Positions 14,693 through 22,962 of a stretch of DNA of 58,757 bases are shown piece by piece. The position numbers and the translations under genes are program-made. The DNA lies in the NCBI GenBank assembly GCA_913062815.1, contig CAJXWZ010000030.1, positions 1-58,757 of the forward strand, read 5' to 3'. The notes beneath the pieces were generated by a model, which saw only the letters and a list, made by a program, of their open reading frames with translations, was not told where the DNA came from and did not search any database. Position 1 is the first letter of the stretch; each line of letters opens with the position of its first letter. The stretch comes from an uncultured Colwellia sp. GTDB taxonomy: Bacteria > Pseudomonadota > Gammaproteobacteria > Enterobacterales > Alteromonadaceae.

Positions 14693-15127
14693 ATGAACAC
14701 TAAATCACATTTTGAAAAACTGGTTAGTATGTATACCGCAGCGCCAGTGAATAACATTTATGCTCCTCTAATGACAGTTTCAAAAGGGGAAGCTGTAATA
14801 GAAATTGAATTATCTGAGAAATTTCATCACTCTGCTGGTGGGGTTCATGGTAGTGTCTATTTTAAAATGCTTGATGATGCTGCTTTTTTTGCTGCAAACT
14901 CACTTGAAGATGAGTTTTTTGTATTAACGACTTCATTTACAACCTACATAACCAGACCAGTTTCCTCCGGTATAATGAAAGCTGTTGGCAAAGTAGTTAA
15001 TATGAATAAGTCGCAATTCATTGCCGAAGCTATCGTATATGATGCAGAAGATAGAGAAATCGGACGTGGAAATGGTATTTTTGTGCGGGGAAAGTTTCCG
15101 TTAATAGACTCTGCTGGATATGAATAA
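14693..15127 (+). CDS. PaaI-family hotdog thioesterase
   Basis: 144 residues with the hotdog fold of the PaaI/YdiI group. The sequence HHSAGGVHGSVYFKMLDDAAFFAANSL (about 43-70) carries the HG..F/..DD.A catalytic helix pattern. TTSFTTYITRPVSSGIMKAVGKV and EAIVYDAEDREIGRGNGIFV complete the fold. It should hydrolyse acyl-CoA thioesters, chain length unknown. ATG 14693 follows GAAGAATAGAAGA. Confidence 0.88.
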   Translation: MNTKSHFEKLVSMYTAAPVNNIYAPLMTVSKGEAVIEIELSEKFHHSAGGVHGSVYFKMLDDAAFFAANSLEDEFFVLTTSFTTYITRPVSSGIMKAVGKVVNMNKSQFIAEAIVYDAEDREIGRGNGIFVRGKFPLIDSAGYE

Positions 15128-15229
15128 CAGACCATAATTGCAAGGTTATGAAGCTATATTCTATGCCGTTATTCGTTATTATTACAACTAGCACATTTAA
15201 ATTACATTTTTTTTCACATAGGTTTGAAT

Positions 15230-15601
15230 ATGAATCAAGTTAAAGGTTTTGTTATTTCAATTGCCATCGTTATCATTGTTTTTGTTGCTGCAGCCGTTGG
15301 CTCTGGACTAATTGCAGAATATTTTGGAGTATGGAAGAAACCCGTTATTGGCGCCAGCGCTGCCTTTATTGTCGTTTTATCCGGTTATATAACTGCTCCT
15401 AGTCATAAACAATTAGCCGCTGTTATTTGGCTAATTGTCGGCGCAATTTCGGCTTGGCTTCTAGCGGGTAATTCATACTACCCTGAAGATTATGAACATG
15501 CCTACCAGCCAACCATGTTCCCTTTACTCTTAACTTATCTTAGTGGCTTTATTGCGGTTTTATTGTGTGTGTTTTGGCACAAGAAACGCCACAACGAATA
15601 G
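15230..15601 (+). CDS. hypothetical membrane protein
   Basis: 123-residue protein with four hydrophobic segments (about 5-25, 38-53, 62-80 and 95-113) and an acidic loop NSYYPEDYEHAYQPT. Not recognised. ATG 15230 is preferred over TTG 15224 because AGG lies 8 bases upstream. It ends 37 bases before the DUF3565 gene and could be co-transcribed. Confidence 0.72.
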   Translation: MNQVKGFVISIAIVIIVFVAAAVGSGLIAEYFGVWKKPVIGASAAFIVVLSGYITAPSHKQLAAVIWLIVGAISAWLLAGNSYYPEDYEHAYQPTMFPLLLTYLSGFIAVLLCVFWHKKRHNE

Positions 15602-15638
15602 ATTTAAGATAAATTTAGTACGGTGTTGGAGAGCTTTT

Positions 15639-15845
15639 ATGGAACAACCGATTAGCGGTTATCATAAAGATGAAGAAAATGATTGGGTGGCAGAATTAAG
15701 CTGTGGTCACTTTCAGCATGTAAGGCATAAACCGCCCTTTATCAACAGATCTTGGGTAATCACAAAAGCAGGTCGTAATGCTATGTTAGGTCATATTTTG
15801 CCTTGTAAGAAATGTGACCTAGGTGCGCCAAGCGATTCAATATAA
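15639..15845 (+). CDS. DUF3565 protein, probable zinc-binding
   Basis: 68-residue protein with the DUF3565 pattern: QPISGYHKDEENDWVAELSC, then GHFQHVRHKPPFINRSWV, AGRNAMLGHILPCKKCD. Conserved CGH..H and CxxC would bind one zinc. The longer reading from 15543 overlaps the upstream gene and lacks family similarity. ATG 15639 is preceded by TTGGAGAGC. Function unknown. Confidence 0.9.
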   Translation: MEQPISGYHKDEENDWVAELSCGHFQHVRHKPPFINRSWVITKAGRNAMLGHILPCKKCDLGAPSDSI

Positions 15846-15892
15846 TCCCAAAAAATGTCACATTTACAATAAGCCTAAACCGGATTTAAATT

Positions 15893-16234
15893 ATGCGTAA
15901 AACCGATAAAAAAATTGATAATCAATTGAGGCTCGCGTTAACTGATGTTTGCGAAACTGCTTTAAAAGACATTGATGGTTTTCAATGGTTAACTCACCGA
16001 GTAGATTATGCAAATTTTCCGGCAAGTTTTAAGGTTATCTGTATTTTTGAGACTAATGAACAACGGTCAATTTTCACGGACAATAGCGATAAAAAGTTGC
16101 TAATTTCACTCATTCATAAGAAGCTAAATGAGATTGGCATTAAACTTAACAATATAACCAATCATATTGTTTACGACACCGAAGAGAACTGCACAGATGC
16201 CCATCAAGGTAATTGGGCCAAAAGATTGAGTTGA
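15893..16234 (+). CDS. conserved hypothetical protein (Fis-labelled family)
   Basis: 113-residue soluble protein beginning MRKTDKKIDNQLRLALTDVCE, then FQWLTHRVDYANFPASFKVICIFET, and ending VYDTEENCTDAHQGNWAKRL. From memory, this small family is common in Vibrio, Shewanella and relatives and is often auto-labelled Fis-family regulator, although no Fis-type helix-turn-helix is visible here. I would treat the function as unknown. Confidence 0.75.
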   Translation: MRKTDKKIDNQLRLALTDVCETALKDIDGFQWLTHRVDYANFPASFKVICIFETNEQRSIFTDNSDKKLLISLIHKKLNEIGIKLNNITNHIVYDTEENCTDAHQGNWAKRLS

Positions 16235-16314
16235 GACTTAATGTTGCCAAGCATTTAAACGGGGTAACGCTGTTTAAACTTTCACTTTTATAGCATTTTT
16301 GTATAAAGGATATA

Positions 16315-16610
16315 ATGAAAAACTGTATTGAAATTGCCATATTTAAGGTAGCTAAAAAGAACATTGCAAGAGTTAAAGTGTTGAGTCAATTAGTTGTAAG
16401 CGAGATGAACGCCGAAAAACAGTAGTTCTTGCTCAGGAAATATTGCAAAAAACAAATGATGAAGAAAAATTATGCTGGCAGCTCACTTGGGTACATAAAG
16501 CAGCGGTTTTATTAACCGCTAAGCAATGGCCTACTTTCCCCAGCGCTAAGGTATTAGAGTCTCTTGTTGGTGAAAAACTTTACTACGGCCACTTTTTGAA
16601 AGCAAAGTAG
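16315..16610 (+). pseudogene. frameshifted small protein gene
   Basis: From ATG 16315 the frame gives 36 residues (MKNCIEIAIFKVAKKN… EKQ) and stops at 16423. Adding one A to the A5 run at 16415-16419 continues smoothly as AEKTVVLAQEILQKT…CWQLTWVHKAAVLLTAKQWPTF…LVGEKLYYGHF to a stop at 16610, a coherent product of about 98 residues. GTATAAAGGA precedes the start. I infer one base lost in a homopolymer. The restored protein looks like a small soluble ABM- or EthD-like fold, but I cannot name it. Confidence 0.65.
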
Positions 16611-16661
16611 CATCAACGAATGAGTTAAAGTTGTTATAGACGATAAAAAAGGTGTCTTTTA

Positions 16662-17039
16662 ATGGAAATGGATGAATCGGTCAATGTGTTTGGCGAAAAA
16701 CTAGAGTTATGTTGTGATAACCCAGTCACGGGTTTCTATCGTGACGGTAAGTGTAATACAAATAAAGATGATGTGGGTTCACATACTGTCTGCATTAAAG
16801 CTACCAAAGAATTCTTAGAATATTCTAGGTTTAGAGGAAATGACTTATCTACGCCTATACCTGAATTTGGTTTTAAAGGCGTTAAGCCTGGTGATTGTTG
16901 GTGTTTATGTGCAGCGCGTTGGCTAGAAGCTGAAGAGAACGATATGGCTCCTAGAATTCACCTGAGAAGTACGCATATTAAAGCATTAGAGATTGTCCCC
17001 ATGTCGTTATTAAAGAAGTACGCTGTAGATCTAAATTAG
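16662..17039 (+). CDS. DUF2237 protein
   Basis: 125 residues with the strong DUF2237 pattern: NVFGEKLELCCDNPVTGFYRDGKCNT, then DVGSHTVCI, FRGNDLSTPIPEFGFKGVKPGDCWCLCAARW. Conserved cysteines and the SHTVC motif suggest metal binding. The family is widespread in proteobacteria with no assigned function. Start ATG 16662; an in-frame ATG at 16668 is also possible. Confidence 0.9.
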   Translation: MEMDESVNVFGEKLELCCDNPVTGFYRDGKCNTNKDDVGSHTVCIKATKEFLEYSRFRGNDLSTPIPEFGFKGVKPGDCWCLCAARWLEAEENDMAPRIHLRSTHIKALEIVPMSLLKKYAVDLN

Positions 17040-17143
17040 AACGTTAGCATTAAAAATATAGTATTAAGGCTGATAGGCAAGTAAGCCTGCCACTTAATCT
17101 AATGATTATAATTTGAAGCACGCGGTTAACCACAAGAGTATGT

Positions 17144-17467
17144 ATGGATATTAAACAATATATTGATTACTTTGATGAAATTTCTCATTTGAAAAGAGAT
17201 GTACAGTTTCAGCATCTTGAGCAAGCCGTAAATGAAATTCATAGCATTTACAAATTTCCAATACTGGCTTTCATCTCGTTTTTTGTTCGTTTAGTAGGTG
17301 TCTGCTTATTTACCGGCACAAGTTATGTGGTTTTTGGTTATTCAACTTGGTTACTCGTTGCGTCATTACTAACAGGGTTATTGTGCTCTAAAATTGTGGT
17401 AACCGAAATTAATGATTCAATCATATCAAAAGCACTCAAACGACATTTGAAAAGCAGTACTGTATAG
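17144..17467 (+). CDS. hypothetical membrane protein
   Basis: 107 residues: a charged N-terminal 40 (MDIKQYIDYFDEISHLKRDVQF), two adjacent hydrophobic helices (about 44-62 and 66-84) and a basic C-terminus ALKRHLKSS. Not recognised. ATG 17144 has only a weak ribosome site (AAGAG, 10 bases upstream). Composition matches its neighbours. Confidence 0.65.
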   Translation: MDIKQYIDYFDEISHLKRDVQFQHLEQAVNEIHSIYKFPILAFISFFVRLVGVCLFTGTSYVVFGYSTWLLVASLLTGLLCSKIVVTEINDSIISKALKRHLKSSTV

Positions 17468-17565
17468 AACAGCACAGGCGCAAGTTTGCGATGATGACAT
17501 TGGTTACTCAACTAATTGTTGCCCACTTTTTGGAGACAACTTGATAGTAAACACAGGAGTGTAAA

Positions 17566-17937
17566 ATGAAATTAGGTGCATTTTCAGTAAGTTTAGCGGT
17601 CAGTGACATAGAAGAGTCAAAAGTATTTTATCAAAAACTAGGCTTTGAGATTGTTGGCGGTGATCAATCTCAACACTGGTTAATACTTAGAAACGGTGAG
17701 CATACCATAGGGTTATTTCAAGGAATGTTTGAAGGGAATATAATGACGTTCAATCCTGGTTGGGATCAGCAATGTAAAACACTTGAATCATATACTGATG
17801 TCCGCGAGCTCTTAAAAGCATTTGAATCTCAAGGTGTGAACATAGTGCAAAAATCAATTTCTGGCGATTCTGGCCCTGCAAGTTTCTCGATGACAGACCC
17901 TGACGGTAATGCCATTTTGGTAGATCAACACTTATGA
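17566..17937 (+). CDS. VOC-family (glyoxalase/bleomycin-resistance) protein
   Basis: 123 residues with paired beta-alpha-beta-beta-beta modules of the vicinal-oxygen-chelate superfamily: SVSLAVSDIEESKVFYQKLGFEIVGG at the start, HWLILRNGEHTIGLFQ, then SMTDPDGNAILVDQH at the end (the DPDGN signature). Metal and substrate are not determined by sequence. GGAGTG lies 9 bases before ATG 17566. Probably a single-gene unit. Confidence 0.88.
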   Translation: MKLGAFSVSLAVSDIEESKVFYQKLGFEIVGGDQSQHWLILRNGEHTIGLFQGMFEGNIMTFNPGWDQQCKTLESYTDVRELLKAFESQGVNIVQKSISGDSGPASFSMTDPDGNAILVDQHL

Positions 17938-18173
17938 CAAAGATTTGGAATAAATTAAATTAAGGAAATAGCTAGGCTTTACTCAAATACATAATAAACA
18001 ATTGGTTGCCGCTATATCGTGAATTTATTGTAATAACCATGTAACATACTTGTAAATCAAAGATGGATACATCTTAGTTTTGTCTAACTAGAGTTGAAGC
18101 TGTATTTAGTTATTTCAATAGAATAAGTGCGCATCATAGCCGTTATAAATGATTTTTTATAAGGAAATTTTTA

Positions 18174-19019
18174 ATGTTTAAAAAACTATGTTCTTTCATT
18201 GTTTTATCAAGTTTACTCGGTTGCAGTGGACATATTCGTGAAAACTCTTTTATTACTCAAGATAAAGTAGTGACCAATTATCAAGCATTGGAGCTTGAGC
18301 GTTGGCAGAATTTTTTTGTTGATCATAAGTTAGAACAATTAAGCTTAATTACTCAGAATGATAAAGTAGAATTAAAAGGGCTTTTCTTAGATTATCCAAA
18401 TTCGCAAGATGTTATTTTTTATATTCCAGGTAACGGCATGAAAGTGTCTAACGGTGGTATAGAAGCGCTCAAAACCTTAGCAAAATTAGAAAAAGATATT
18501 GTCATTTTTGATCGCCGAGGTTTAGGCGCGAGTAACGGCAAGGCTACTATTGCTAAACTTATTGATGACTCTGTTGAAGAGTTACAATTTATTAAGAATA
18601 AGCTAAACGCTGAAGCTATCATAGTTCATGGCTATTCATTAGGAAGTTTTGTAGCGGGCCAGCTTGCTAAACATAAACAGGTTGATGCCCTTATTTTGCA
18701 AGGCTCCGCTACCAATGTTGATGATTGGATAGCGAAAAAAACACCATGGTACACAAAGCCTTTTCTAACAATTGAAGTTGATGAAGCATTTAAAACGGTT
18801 GATAACAAAATCGTAGTATCTGAATTTTACCATGGACCACTATTAATAATCGCAGGGGAAAAAGACCAGCAAGTACCGGTAGAGTTATCTACTGCATTAT
18901 ATAAAGCGAGCAAATCAACTAACAAAAAATTAATGATCGTTGCTGATGCTGATCACGGCACTATGTTAGATGAGCCAAAAGAAGTCGAACTTTATAAGCA
19001 GTTTTTGAAATCGATCTAA
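18174..19019 (+). CDS. alpha/beta hydrolase lipoprotein
   Basis: 281 residues. A lipoprotein signal ends in LLGC (Cys17), so the enzyme is membrane-tethered outside the cytoplasm. The hydrolase core shows the oxyanion strand VIFYIPGNGMK, the RRGLGASNG loop, the nucleophile elbow HGYSLGS (Ser155), an acid in AGEKDQQVP and the histidine in ADADHGT. It resembles BEM46/YfhR-type serine hydrolases. Substrate unknown. ATG 18174 follows AAGGAAA. The 236-bp gap before it holds no gene that I can see. Confidence 0.88.
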   Translation: MFKKLCSFIVLSSLLGCSGHIRENSFITQDKVVTNYQALELERWQNFFVDHKLEQLSLITQNDKVELKGLFLDYPNSQDVIFYIPGNGMKVSNGGIEALKTLAKLEKDIVIFDRRGLGASNGKATIAKLIDDSVEELQFIKNKLNAEAIIVHGYSLGSFVAGQLAKHKQVDALILQGSATNVDDWIAKKTPWYTKPFLTIEVDEAFKTVDNKIVVSEFYHGPLLIIAGEKDQQVPVELSTALYKASKSTNKKLMIVADADHGTMLDEPKEVELYKQFLKSI

Positions 19020-19154
19020 AGGCGCAGCTCAATTTTGATAAGTTTAACATTATTATTGATGACACTAATGAATGGAAACTTAGCAAAGGTGGTTAATAAG
19101 CATGAAGTTTAATTTTTAAATTTCAATTATTAGCTATTTTTTAAGAGGATATAG

Positions 19155-19727
19155 ATGCAAGTTTGGTATGTTGTGTTAGTTTTCTTTGCTTCAAGCTTAT
19201 CGTATGCCGATTCAGCAATTGATACCCTGTTTGAATTTTATGATATCTCACCAAAAACGAAAAAGGATATTAAAACTGAGCTCCAACAGTATACGCCCAT
19301 AATAAATGGAGGTATTAAATTTCATGGCAGTACCTCTTGGCAGGTAAAATGGCAAGTATCTTGGAAGAAAACAGACGACATATGTTATCTAGACTCAAGT
19401 GCTGCAACATTAAAGGTGTTATTTACCATGCCTAGAATTTCGCCAGAATTTACTCCATCCGAGGAAGTTTTGGCTGCTTTTAATGGCTATTATTCGGCAT
19501 TACTACAACATGAAAATGGCCATATGGGTAATGCCAAAAGCGCATTAGAGCATATCAACATGCTGCTCTCAAACTTTAACTCTTATAGCGATTGCCAAGT
19601 GCTGAACGATGAAGTTAATAATTCTATTGAAAAGATTGTCGAAAAATTTAAGACTAAAGACAAAACTTATGATGTCCAAACAATGCATGGGAAACTTCAG
19701 GGTGTTTCAATTAAGAAATTCCTATAG
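19155..19727 (+). CDS. DUF922 exported zinc-protease-like protein
   Basis: 190 residues. A signal peptide (1-18) is followed by the DUF922 pattern: FHGSTSWQVKWQVSW early and LLQHENGHMGNAKSA (about 118-132). HENGH fits HExxH, the zinc and catalytic motif of metallopeptidases, and the family is predicted to be secreted zinc proteases. AAGAGGA lies before ATG 19155. Probable periplasmic enzyme; proteolysis is unproven for the family. Confidence 0.85.
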   Translation: MQVWYVVLVFFASSLSYADSAIDTLFEFYDISPKTKKDIKTELQQYTPIINGGIKFHGSTSWQVKWQVSWKKTDDICYLDSSAATLKVLFTMPRISPEFTPSEEVLAAFNGYYSALLQHENGHMGNAKSALEHINMLLSNFNSYSDCQVLNDEVNNSIEKIVEKFKTKDKTYDVQTMHGKLQGVSIKKFL

Positions 19728-19805
19728 AGACATTTTATTAGCCTTTAAAACACTTTATATTATGTTAAGTAATTATCGACATTAAACTGAACCAAAGAGT
19801 GCTTA

Positions 19806-19982
19806 ATGAAAGAAGCGATGAATGACGTAAAGAATGAAGTTAAGGCAAAATTGCTGTTTTGGCACAACATTAAAAGTTTAAAGATGAGAATAGCATTAAT
19901 AGCGTTATTCATTGGGCTAGTTGCTTTGAAAATTTTTACCACTGTTTTAACCTTTGATTGGTTAACAAGCTTATTAAGTTGA
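19806..19982 (+). CDS. 58-residue single-helix membrane protein
   Basis: A small open frame, MKEAMNDVKNEVKAKLLFWH onward, has a charged amphipathic N-terminus of about 26 residues and one long hydrophobic helix (about 28-50). The amphipathic-helix-plus-anchor layout and position between real genes suggest a gene, but the ribosome site is weak (AAAGAGTG) and no homologue is known to me. The opposite-strand frame over the same bases looks like a shadow. Confidence 0.45.
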   Translation: MKEAMNDVKNEVKAKLLFWHNIKSLKMRIALIALFIGLVALKIFTTVLTFDWLTSLLS

Positions 19983-20123
19983 TAAATGGCTTTATATAAA
20001 CCAGACCTCATAATAAAAGTTATTTGTATCGTTTGCCTGCTAGCTGAGCAGGTAGCTTCCTGAAATAAAACAATAACTTAATACAACTAGTGAGTGTTTA
20101 AAGTTAAGAATATGCATGGAGAA

Positions 20124-20366
20124 ATGCGTTTGAAGAAGTATATGGTTATTGAGAAGTTTAAATTAGGTTGCCTTGAAGCCAATTATGAACGATATAATGA
20201 TAAAGGGCGTATGTTTCCTGTAGGGCTTCATTACCTAAATTCATGGGTAAATAAAGAATTGAATGTGTGTTATCAATTGATGGAATCAAATGAAGTTTCA
20301 TTGTTTTATATATGGTTTAGAGAGTGGGACGATTTTGTCGATTTTGAATTAGTACCTCTTGATTAA
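20124..20366 (+). CDS. DUF3303-like small protein
   Basis: About 80 residues of a compact alpha/beta fold: KKYMVIEKFKLGCLEANYERYNDKGRM, then FPVGLHYLNSWVNKELNVCYQLMESNEVS, WDDFVDFELVPL. This order (YMVIE..F, GR..P.GL.Y..SW, CYQLME, W.D.VDFE.VP) is that of DUF3303, a ferredoxin-like dimeric family. ATG 20124 follows TGGAGAA; the frame opens earlier at GTG 20094. Function unknown. Confidence 0.75.
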   Translation: MRLKKYMVIEKFKLGCLEANYERYNDKGRMFPVGLHYLNSWVNKELNVCYQLMESNEVSLFYIWFREWDDFVDFELVPLD

Positions 20367-20464
20367 GCTACTCTTTTTCATATTCAACAATGAGGTTCAA
20401 AAGTTTATTGACCTCATAAAAGTTTTTTCAAATTTAGTACGCTTAATTAATCAAAGGATCTTTT

Positions 20465-20845
20465 ATGTTTATCAAAAATATATGTGTTTCTGTAATTTTC
20501 CTGTTATTAACTTCATGTGCCATTAAAACCAATGTCGGCCCGTACTTAAAAGGTAAGGTTCATAAAGAGATAACCAGTGCCACGGTTGAGGTTTACAGCC
20601 GAAATGAAATTTGGCAATTGAAAGCCACTAATTTAGGACATATCGAAACAGATTTTTGTCAATCGGACAAGCGTGGTGTACTACCAGCTCAAAGCGAACT
20701 TAATAAAGTGCTAAGAGCCAAAACCCTTGACCTAGGTGGTAATGGTATTGTTTACGATTCATGCAATAGCGGCCGCCTTTACATGGGATGTGAGTTGTAC
20801 ATTAGGTGCCAAGCTGTGGCATATATAATTCACAAAAATAAATAA
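20465..20845 (+). CDS. RcsF-like lipoprotein
   Basis: 126 residues. The lipobox LLTSC (Cys18) gives a short lipoprotein. The mature part has a disordered tail and a small domain: IWQLKATNLGHIETDFCQSD, LNKVLRAKTLDLGGNGIVYDSC and GCELYIRCQAVAYI. The four spaced cysteines and the LG…C…A..LGAN…C…GC….C.A order resemble RcsF, the outer-membrane sensor of the Rcs phosphorelay, which has two nonconsecutive disulfides. No other Rcs gene is in the window. Similarity is by pattern and moderate. Confidence 0.7.
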   Translation: MFIKNICVSVIFLLLTSCAIKTNVGPYLKGKVHKEITSATVEVYSRNEIWQLKATNLGHIETDFCQSDKRGVLPAQSELNKVLRAKTLDLGGNGIVYDSCNSGRLYMGCELYIRCQAVAYIIHKNK

Positions 20846-20866
20846 TAATCTAGCTAGGGTATAAAA

Positions 20867-21295
20867 ATGGAAGCAAAATTAATTTTGCAACCCGTATTTG
20901 TGGTTGCTTTACTGACGGTAGTGATGACAGTTTGGATGTTCTTCACGCGAGTGCCTACAATGTCTAAATTGAGAATTCATCCACAGAAAGGACAAGATAC
21001 TCACAAACTTCGTGAGTTATTGCCAAAAGAAGTGGCTAGAGTGTCAAACAATTATAATCACTTATTTGAACAGCCAACCTTATTTTATGCGGTTGCAGTC
21101 TCTATTGCGGTACTGGGGCATGTTGATTCGTTGCATATATATTGTGCTTGGGCATATGCCATACTCAGAATATGTCACTCGTTAATTCAAGCGACTATCG
21201 ACTTTGTTCTGGCCCGATTCACCTTATTTATCCTGTCTTGGTTAGCGCTGTCTATTATGGTGTTTCGAGAGGCCTTAGTTATTTTTGCTTTTTAA
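20867..21295 (+). CDS. MAPEG-family membrane protein
   Basis: 142 residues with four membrane helices of the MAPEG superfamily (glutathione-linked and eicosanoid membrane enzymes). Visible pattern: VPTMSKLRIHPQ (MSK after helix one), VARVSNNYNHLFEQPTLFYAVA with the N..E.P.LFY signature, and ILRICHSLIQ. Bacterial members are mostly uncharacterised. TAGGG lies before ATG 20867. Its TAA stop overlaps the ATG of the next small frame. Confidence 0.88.
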   Translation: MEAKLILQPVFVVALLTVVMTVWMFFTRVPTMSKLRIHPQKGQDTHKLRELLPKEVARVSNNYNHLFEQPTLFYAVAVSIAVLGHVDSLHIYCAWAYAILRICHSLIQATIDFVLARFTLFILSWLALSIMVFREALVIFAF

Positions 21296-21474
21296 TGACT
21301 TCTCTTTTTTGGCCTACTTATCTATTTTCAATTTTAAAGTGCCATACAGTACTGACGTTCTCGGCTTCATTGGTATTGCATCAAGTAATAATAAATGCTT
21401 TTTATATCCCAAAAATGGCCAGGGCCCCCTTGTCTATTGCTGTACATGAAATTGTTCCTAAAACCAGAGAGTAA
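21295..21474 (+). CDS. possible 59-residue protein coupled to MAPEG gene
   Basis: TAATG overlap with the MAPEG stop opens a frame of 59 residues ending six bases before the cupin gene. The first half is hydrophobic and the second basic (IPKMARAPLSIAVHEIVPKT). Not recognised; it may be the end of a decayed gene. The overlap suggests translational coupling, but there is no independent support. Confidence 0.3.
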   Translation: MTSLFWPTYLFSILKCHTVLTFSASLVLHQVIINAFYIPKMARAPLSIAVHEIVPKTRE

Positions 21475-21480
21475 AACTTA

Positions 21481-21846
21481 ATGAAACATGATGTAATCAA
21501 CTTCACTGAAAAATTCGCTAAATTTTCCGAACATTGGTCTCCTCGTGTCATTGCTGAAATGAATGACTATCAGTTCAAATTAGTTAAAGTTTCAGGTGAG
21601 TTTGTTTGGCATGAACACCCCGATACTGACGAAGTGTTTATCGTAATAGCAGGAACGCTCAATATTGAATTTAGAGACCGTACGATTACTTTACAGACTG
21701 GAGAAATGTTTGTGGTGCCAAAAGGTGTTGAACATAAACCTACTGCGACATCTGAGTGTAAGGTAATGATTATTGAACCAAAGGGTGTGGTCAATACAGG
21801 TGACGTAGGCTCTGAACTCACAGCACAAAATGACGTGTGGGTATGA
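21481..21846 (+). CDS. cupin-domain protein
   Basis: 121 residues forming one small beta barrel. The first cupin motif is [26 protein letters not shown] (HxH, then E) and the second is [16 protein letters not shown] (G…P.G..H). Together they give the His-His-Glu-His metal site. The family covers sugar isomerases, dioxygenases and sensors; nothing here specifies the reaction. ATG 21481 follows GAGAG. Single gene. Confidence 0.88.
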   Translation: MKHDVINFTEKFAKFSEHWSPRVIAEMNDYQFKLVKVSGEFVWHEHPDTDEVFIVIAGTLNIEFRDRTITLQTGEMFVVPKGVEHKPTATSECKVMIIEPKGVVNTGDVGSELTAQNDVWV

Positions 21847-21921
21847 CTTTACAACGATGAGCCCGCTGGCATCGGTATTTAGCTTTTAATATCTTATATC
21901 ATTAAATTCGAGGGAAGAGGT

Positions 21922-22269
21922 ATGAATTGGCTTTTAAAATTAATAGTTGCCGCGCTGTCCTTTTTTGTGGTTTGTTATTCTTTATATTTTTACATGGCGC
22001 CAAATGTCACAGTAGTTAACAAGTCAAATTTGGCACTCACCGAGGTTAATGTGGCCTTACCCTCGAGTAATTTAGATTTTGGTGCTATTGCTGAAGGGCA
22101 GAAAAATACCATTTACTATGCCCTATCACAACAAGATGGCACTTATCATTACACCATTGTTTTAGGCGGAGAAATATATAGTGGTAGGTGCGGATACATA
22201 ACAAGCCATGAACTGCATAAAAGGTTTGTTATCACCATTGAGAAAAGTAAAATAATAACCTGTGTTTGA
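21922..22269 (+). CDS. hypothetical exported or anchored protein
   Basis: 115 residues. An N-terminal membrane helix (about 5-24) is followed by a beta-rich domain beginning VTVVNKSNLALTEVNVALPSS, with two cysteines (GRCGY and the terminal C). The NxS..ALTEV…G.I..G pattern resembles small extracytoplasmic beta-sandwich proteins of unknown role. GAGGGAAGAGG precedes ATG 21922, a strong ribosome site. Not recognised. Confidence 0.7.
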   Translation: MNWLLKLIVAALSFFVVCYSLYFYMAPNVTVVNKSNLALTEVNVALPSSNLDFGAIAEGQKNTIYYALSQQDGTYHYTIVLGGEIYSGRCGYITSHELHKRFVITIEKSKIITCV

Positions 22270-22376
22270 TTAGTGCTTTCATGTAGTGATTGTCACTTAA
22301 ACTCATCGTGATGAACGAATCTCAATGTTGTTAAAATTTAACCGTATCTTAAATATCAACGCTCTCAGAGGATAAT

Positions 22377-22913
22377 ATGAACCGACGGAAATTTATTAAA
22401 GCGTCTATGGTCAGTAGCGGTGCCCTATTAGGTGTTGGATCTGGGGTATTTCTATACGTTGATGAAATAGATATAAATGAACTGACCATCGACTCTTCAC
22501 TTAAAAAGCTAGCATTTTTATCTGATAAAAACCTTATTGGCACTGGAAAGTGGGATCCTGTTGTGGTTTTTAACCATTGTGCTCAAAGCGTTGAATATTC
22601 AATGAGTCAATTTCCTGAACATAAGTCTAGTCTATTCAAAAACACCGTTGGCAAATTAGCTTTTTCAGTGTTTACCGCTAAAGGTAAAATGACTCATGGT
22701 TTAAGTGAGCCTATACCTGGGGCACCATTGATTAAAACAAATAAAAACATTGAACAAGCTTTAGCACGTCTAAAGCAATCATTGATTGCATTTGATAAGT
22801 ACCAAGGGAGTTTAGCGCCTCACTTTGCCTATGGCGAACTCACCAAAAGAGAATATGAGCTAGCCCATATTATGCACTTAAATAACCACCTTAATGAAAT
22901 TCAAGTTTCATAA
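22377..22913 (+). CDS. DUF1569 protein with twin-arginine signal
   Basis: 178 residues. The N-terminus MNRRKFIKASMVSSGALLGV is a classical Tat signal (RRKFIK), so the protein is exported folded. The body follows the DUF1569/DinB-like four-helix bundle: WDPVVVFNHCAQSVEYSM, GLSEPIPGAPLI, PHFAYGELTKREYELAHIMHLNNHL. Histidines in FNHC and HIMHLNNH sit where DinB proteins bind metal. AGAGGA lies before ATG 22377. Convergent with the regulator at 24783. Confidence 0.88.
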   Translation: MNRRKFIKASMVSSGALLGVGSGVFLYVDEIDINELTIDSSLKKLAFLSDKNLIGTGKWDPVVVFNHCAQSVEYSMSQFPEHKSSLFKNTVGKLAFSVFTAKGKMTHGLSEPIPGAPLIKTNKNIEQALARLKQSLIAFDKYQGSLAPHFAYGELTKREYELAHIMHLNNHLNEIQVS

Positions 22914-22962
22914 CTTCGGCTAAACGTTCCTCTTTAGCACTATATTAAAGTAAATCAGTGCC

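Noticed and set aside
17041..17049. GTTAGCA after DUF2237 as an attC right core
   Set aside because: No complementary arms, no left core and no following gene start within 90 bp.
19760..20011. Minus-strand frame of 83 residues
   Set aside because: Reads as the complement of a better plus-strand frame (19806-19982), lacks a ribosome site and has an unnatural composition.
21142..21474. Long plus-strand frame overlapping the MAPEG gene
   Set aside because: Its first half is out of frame with a clear MAPEG protein; only the part after 21295 could be an independent gene.
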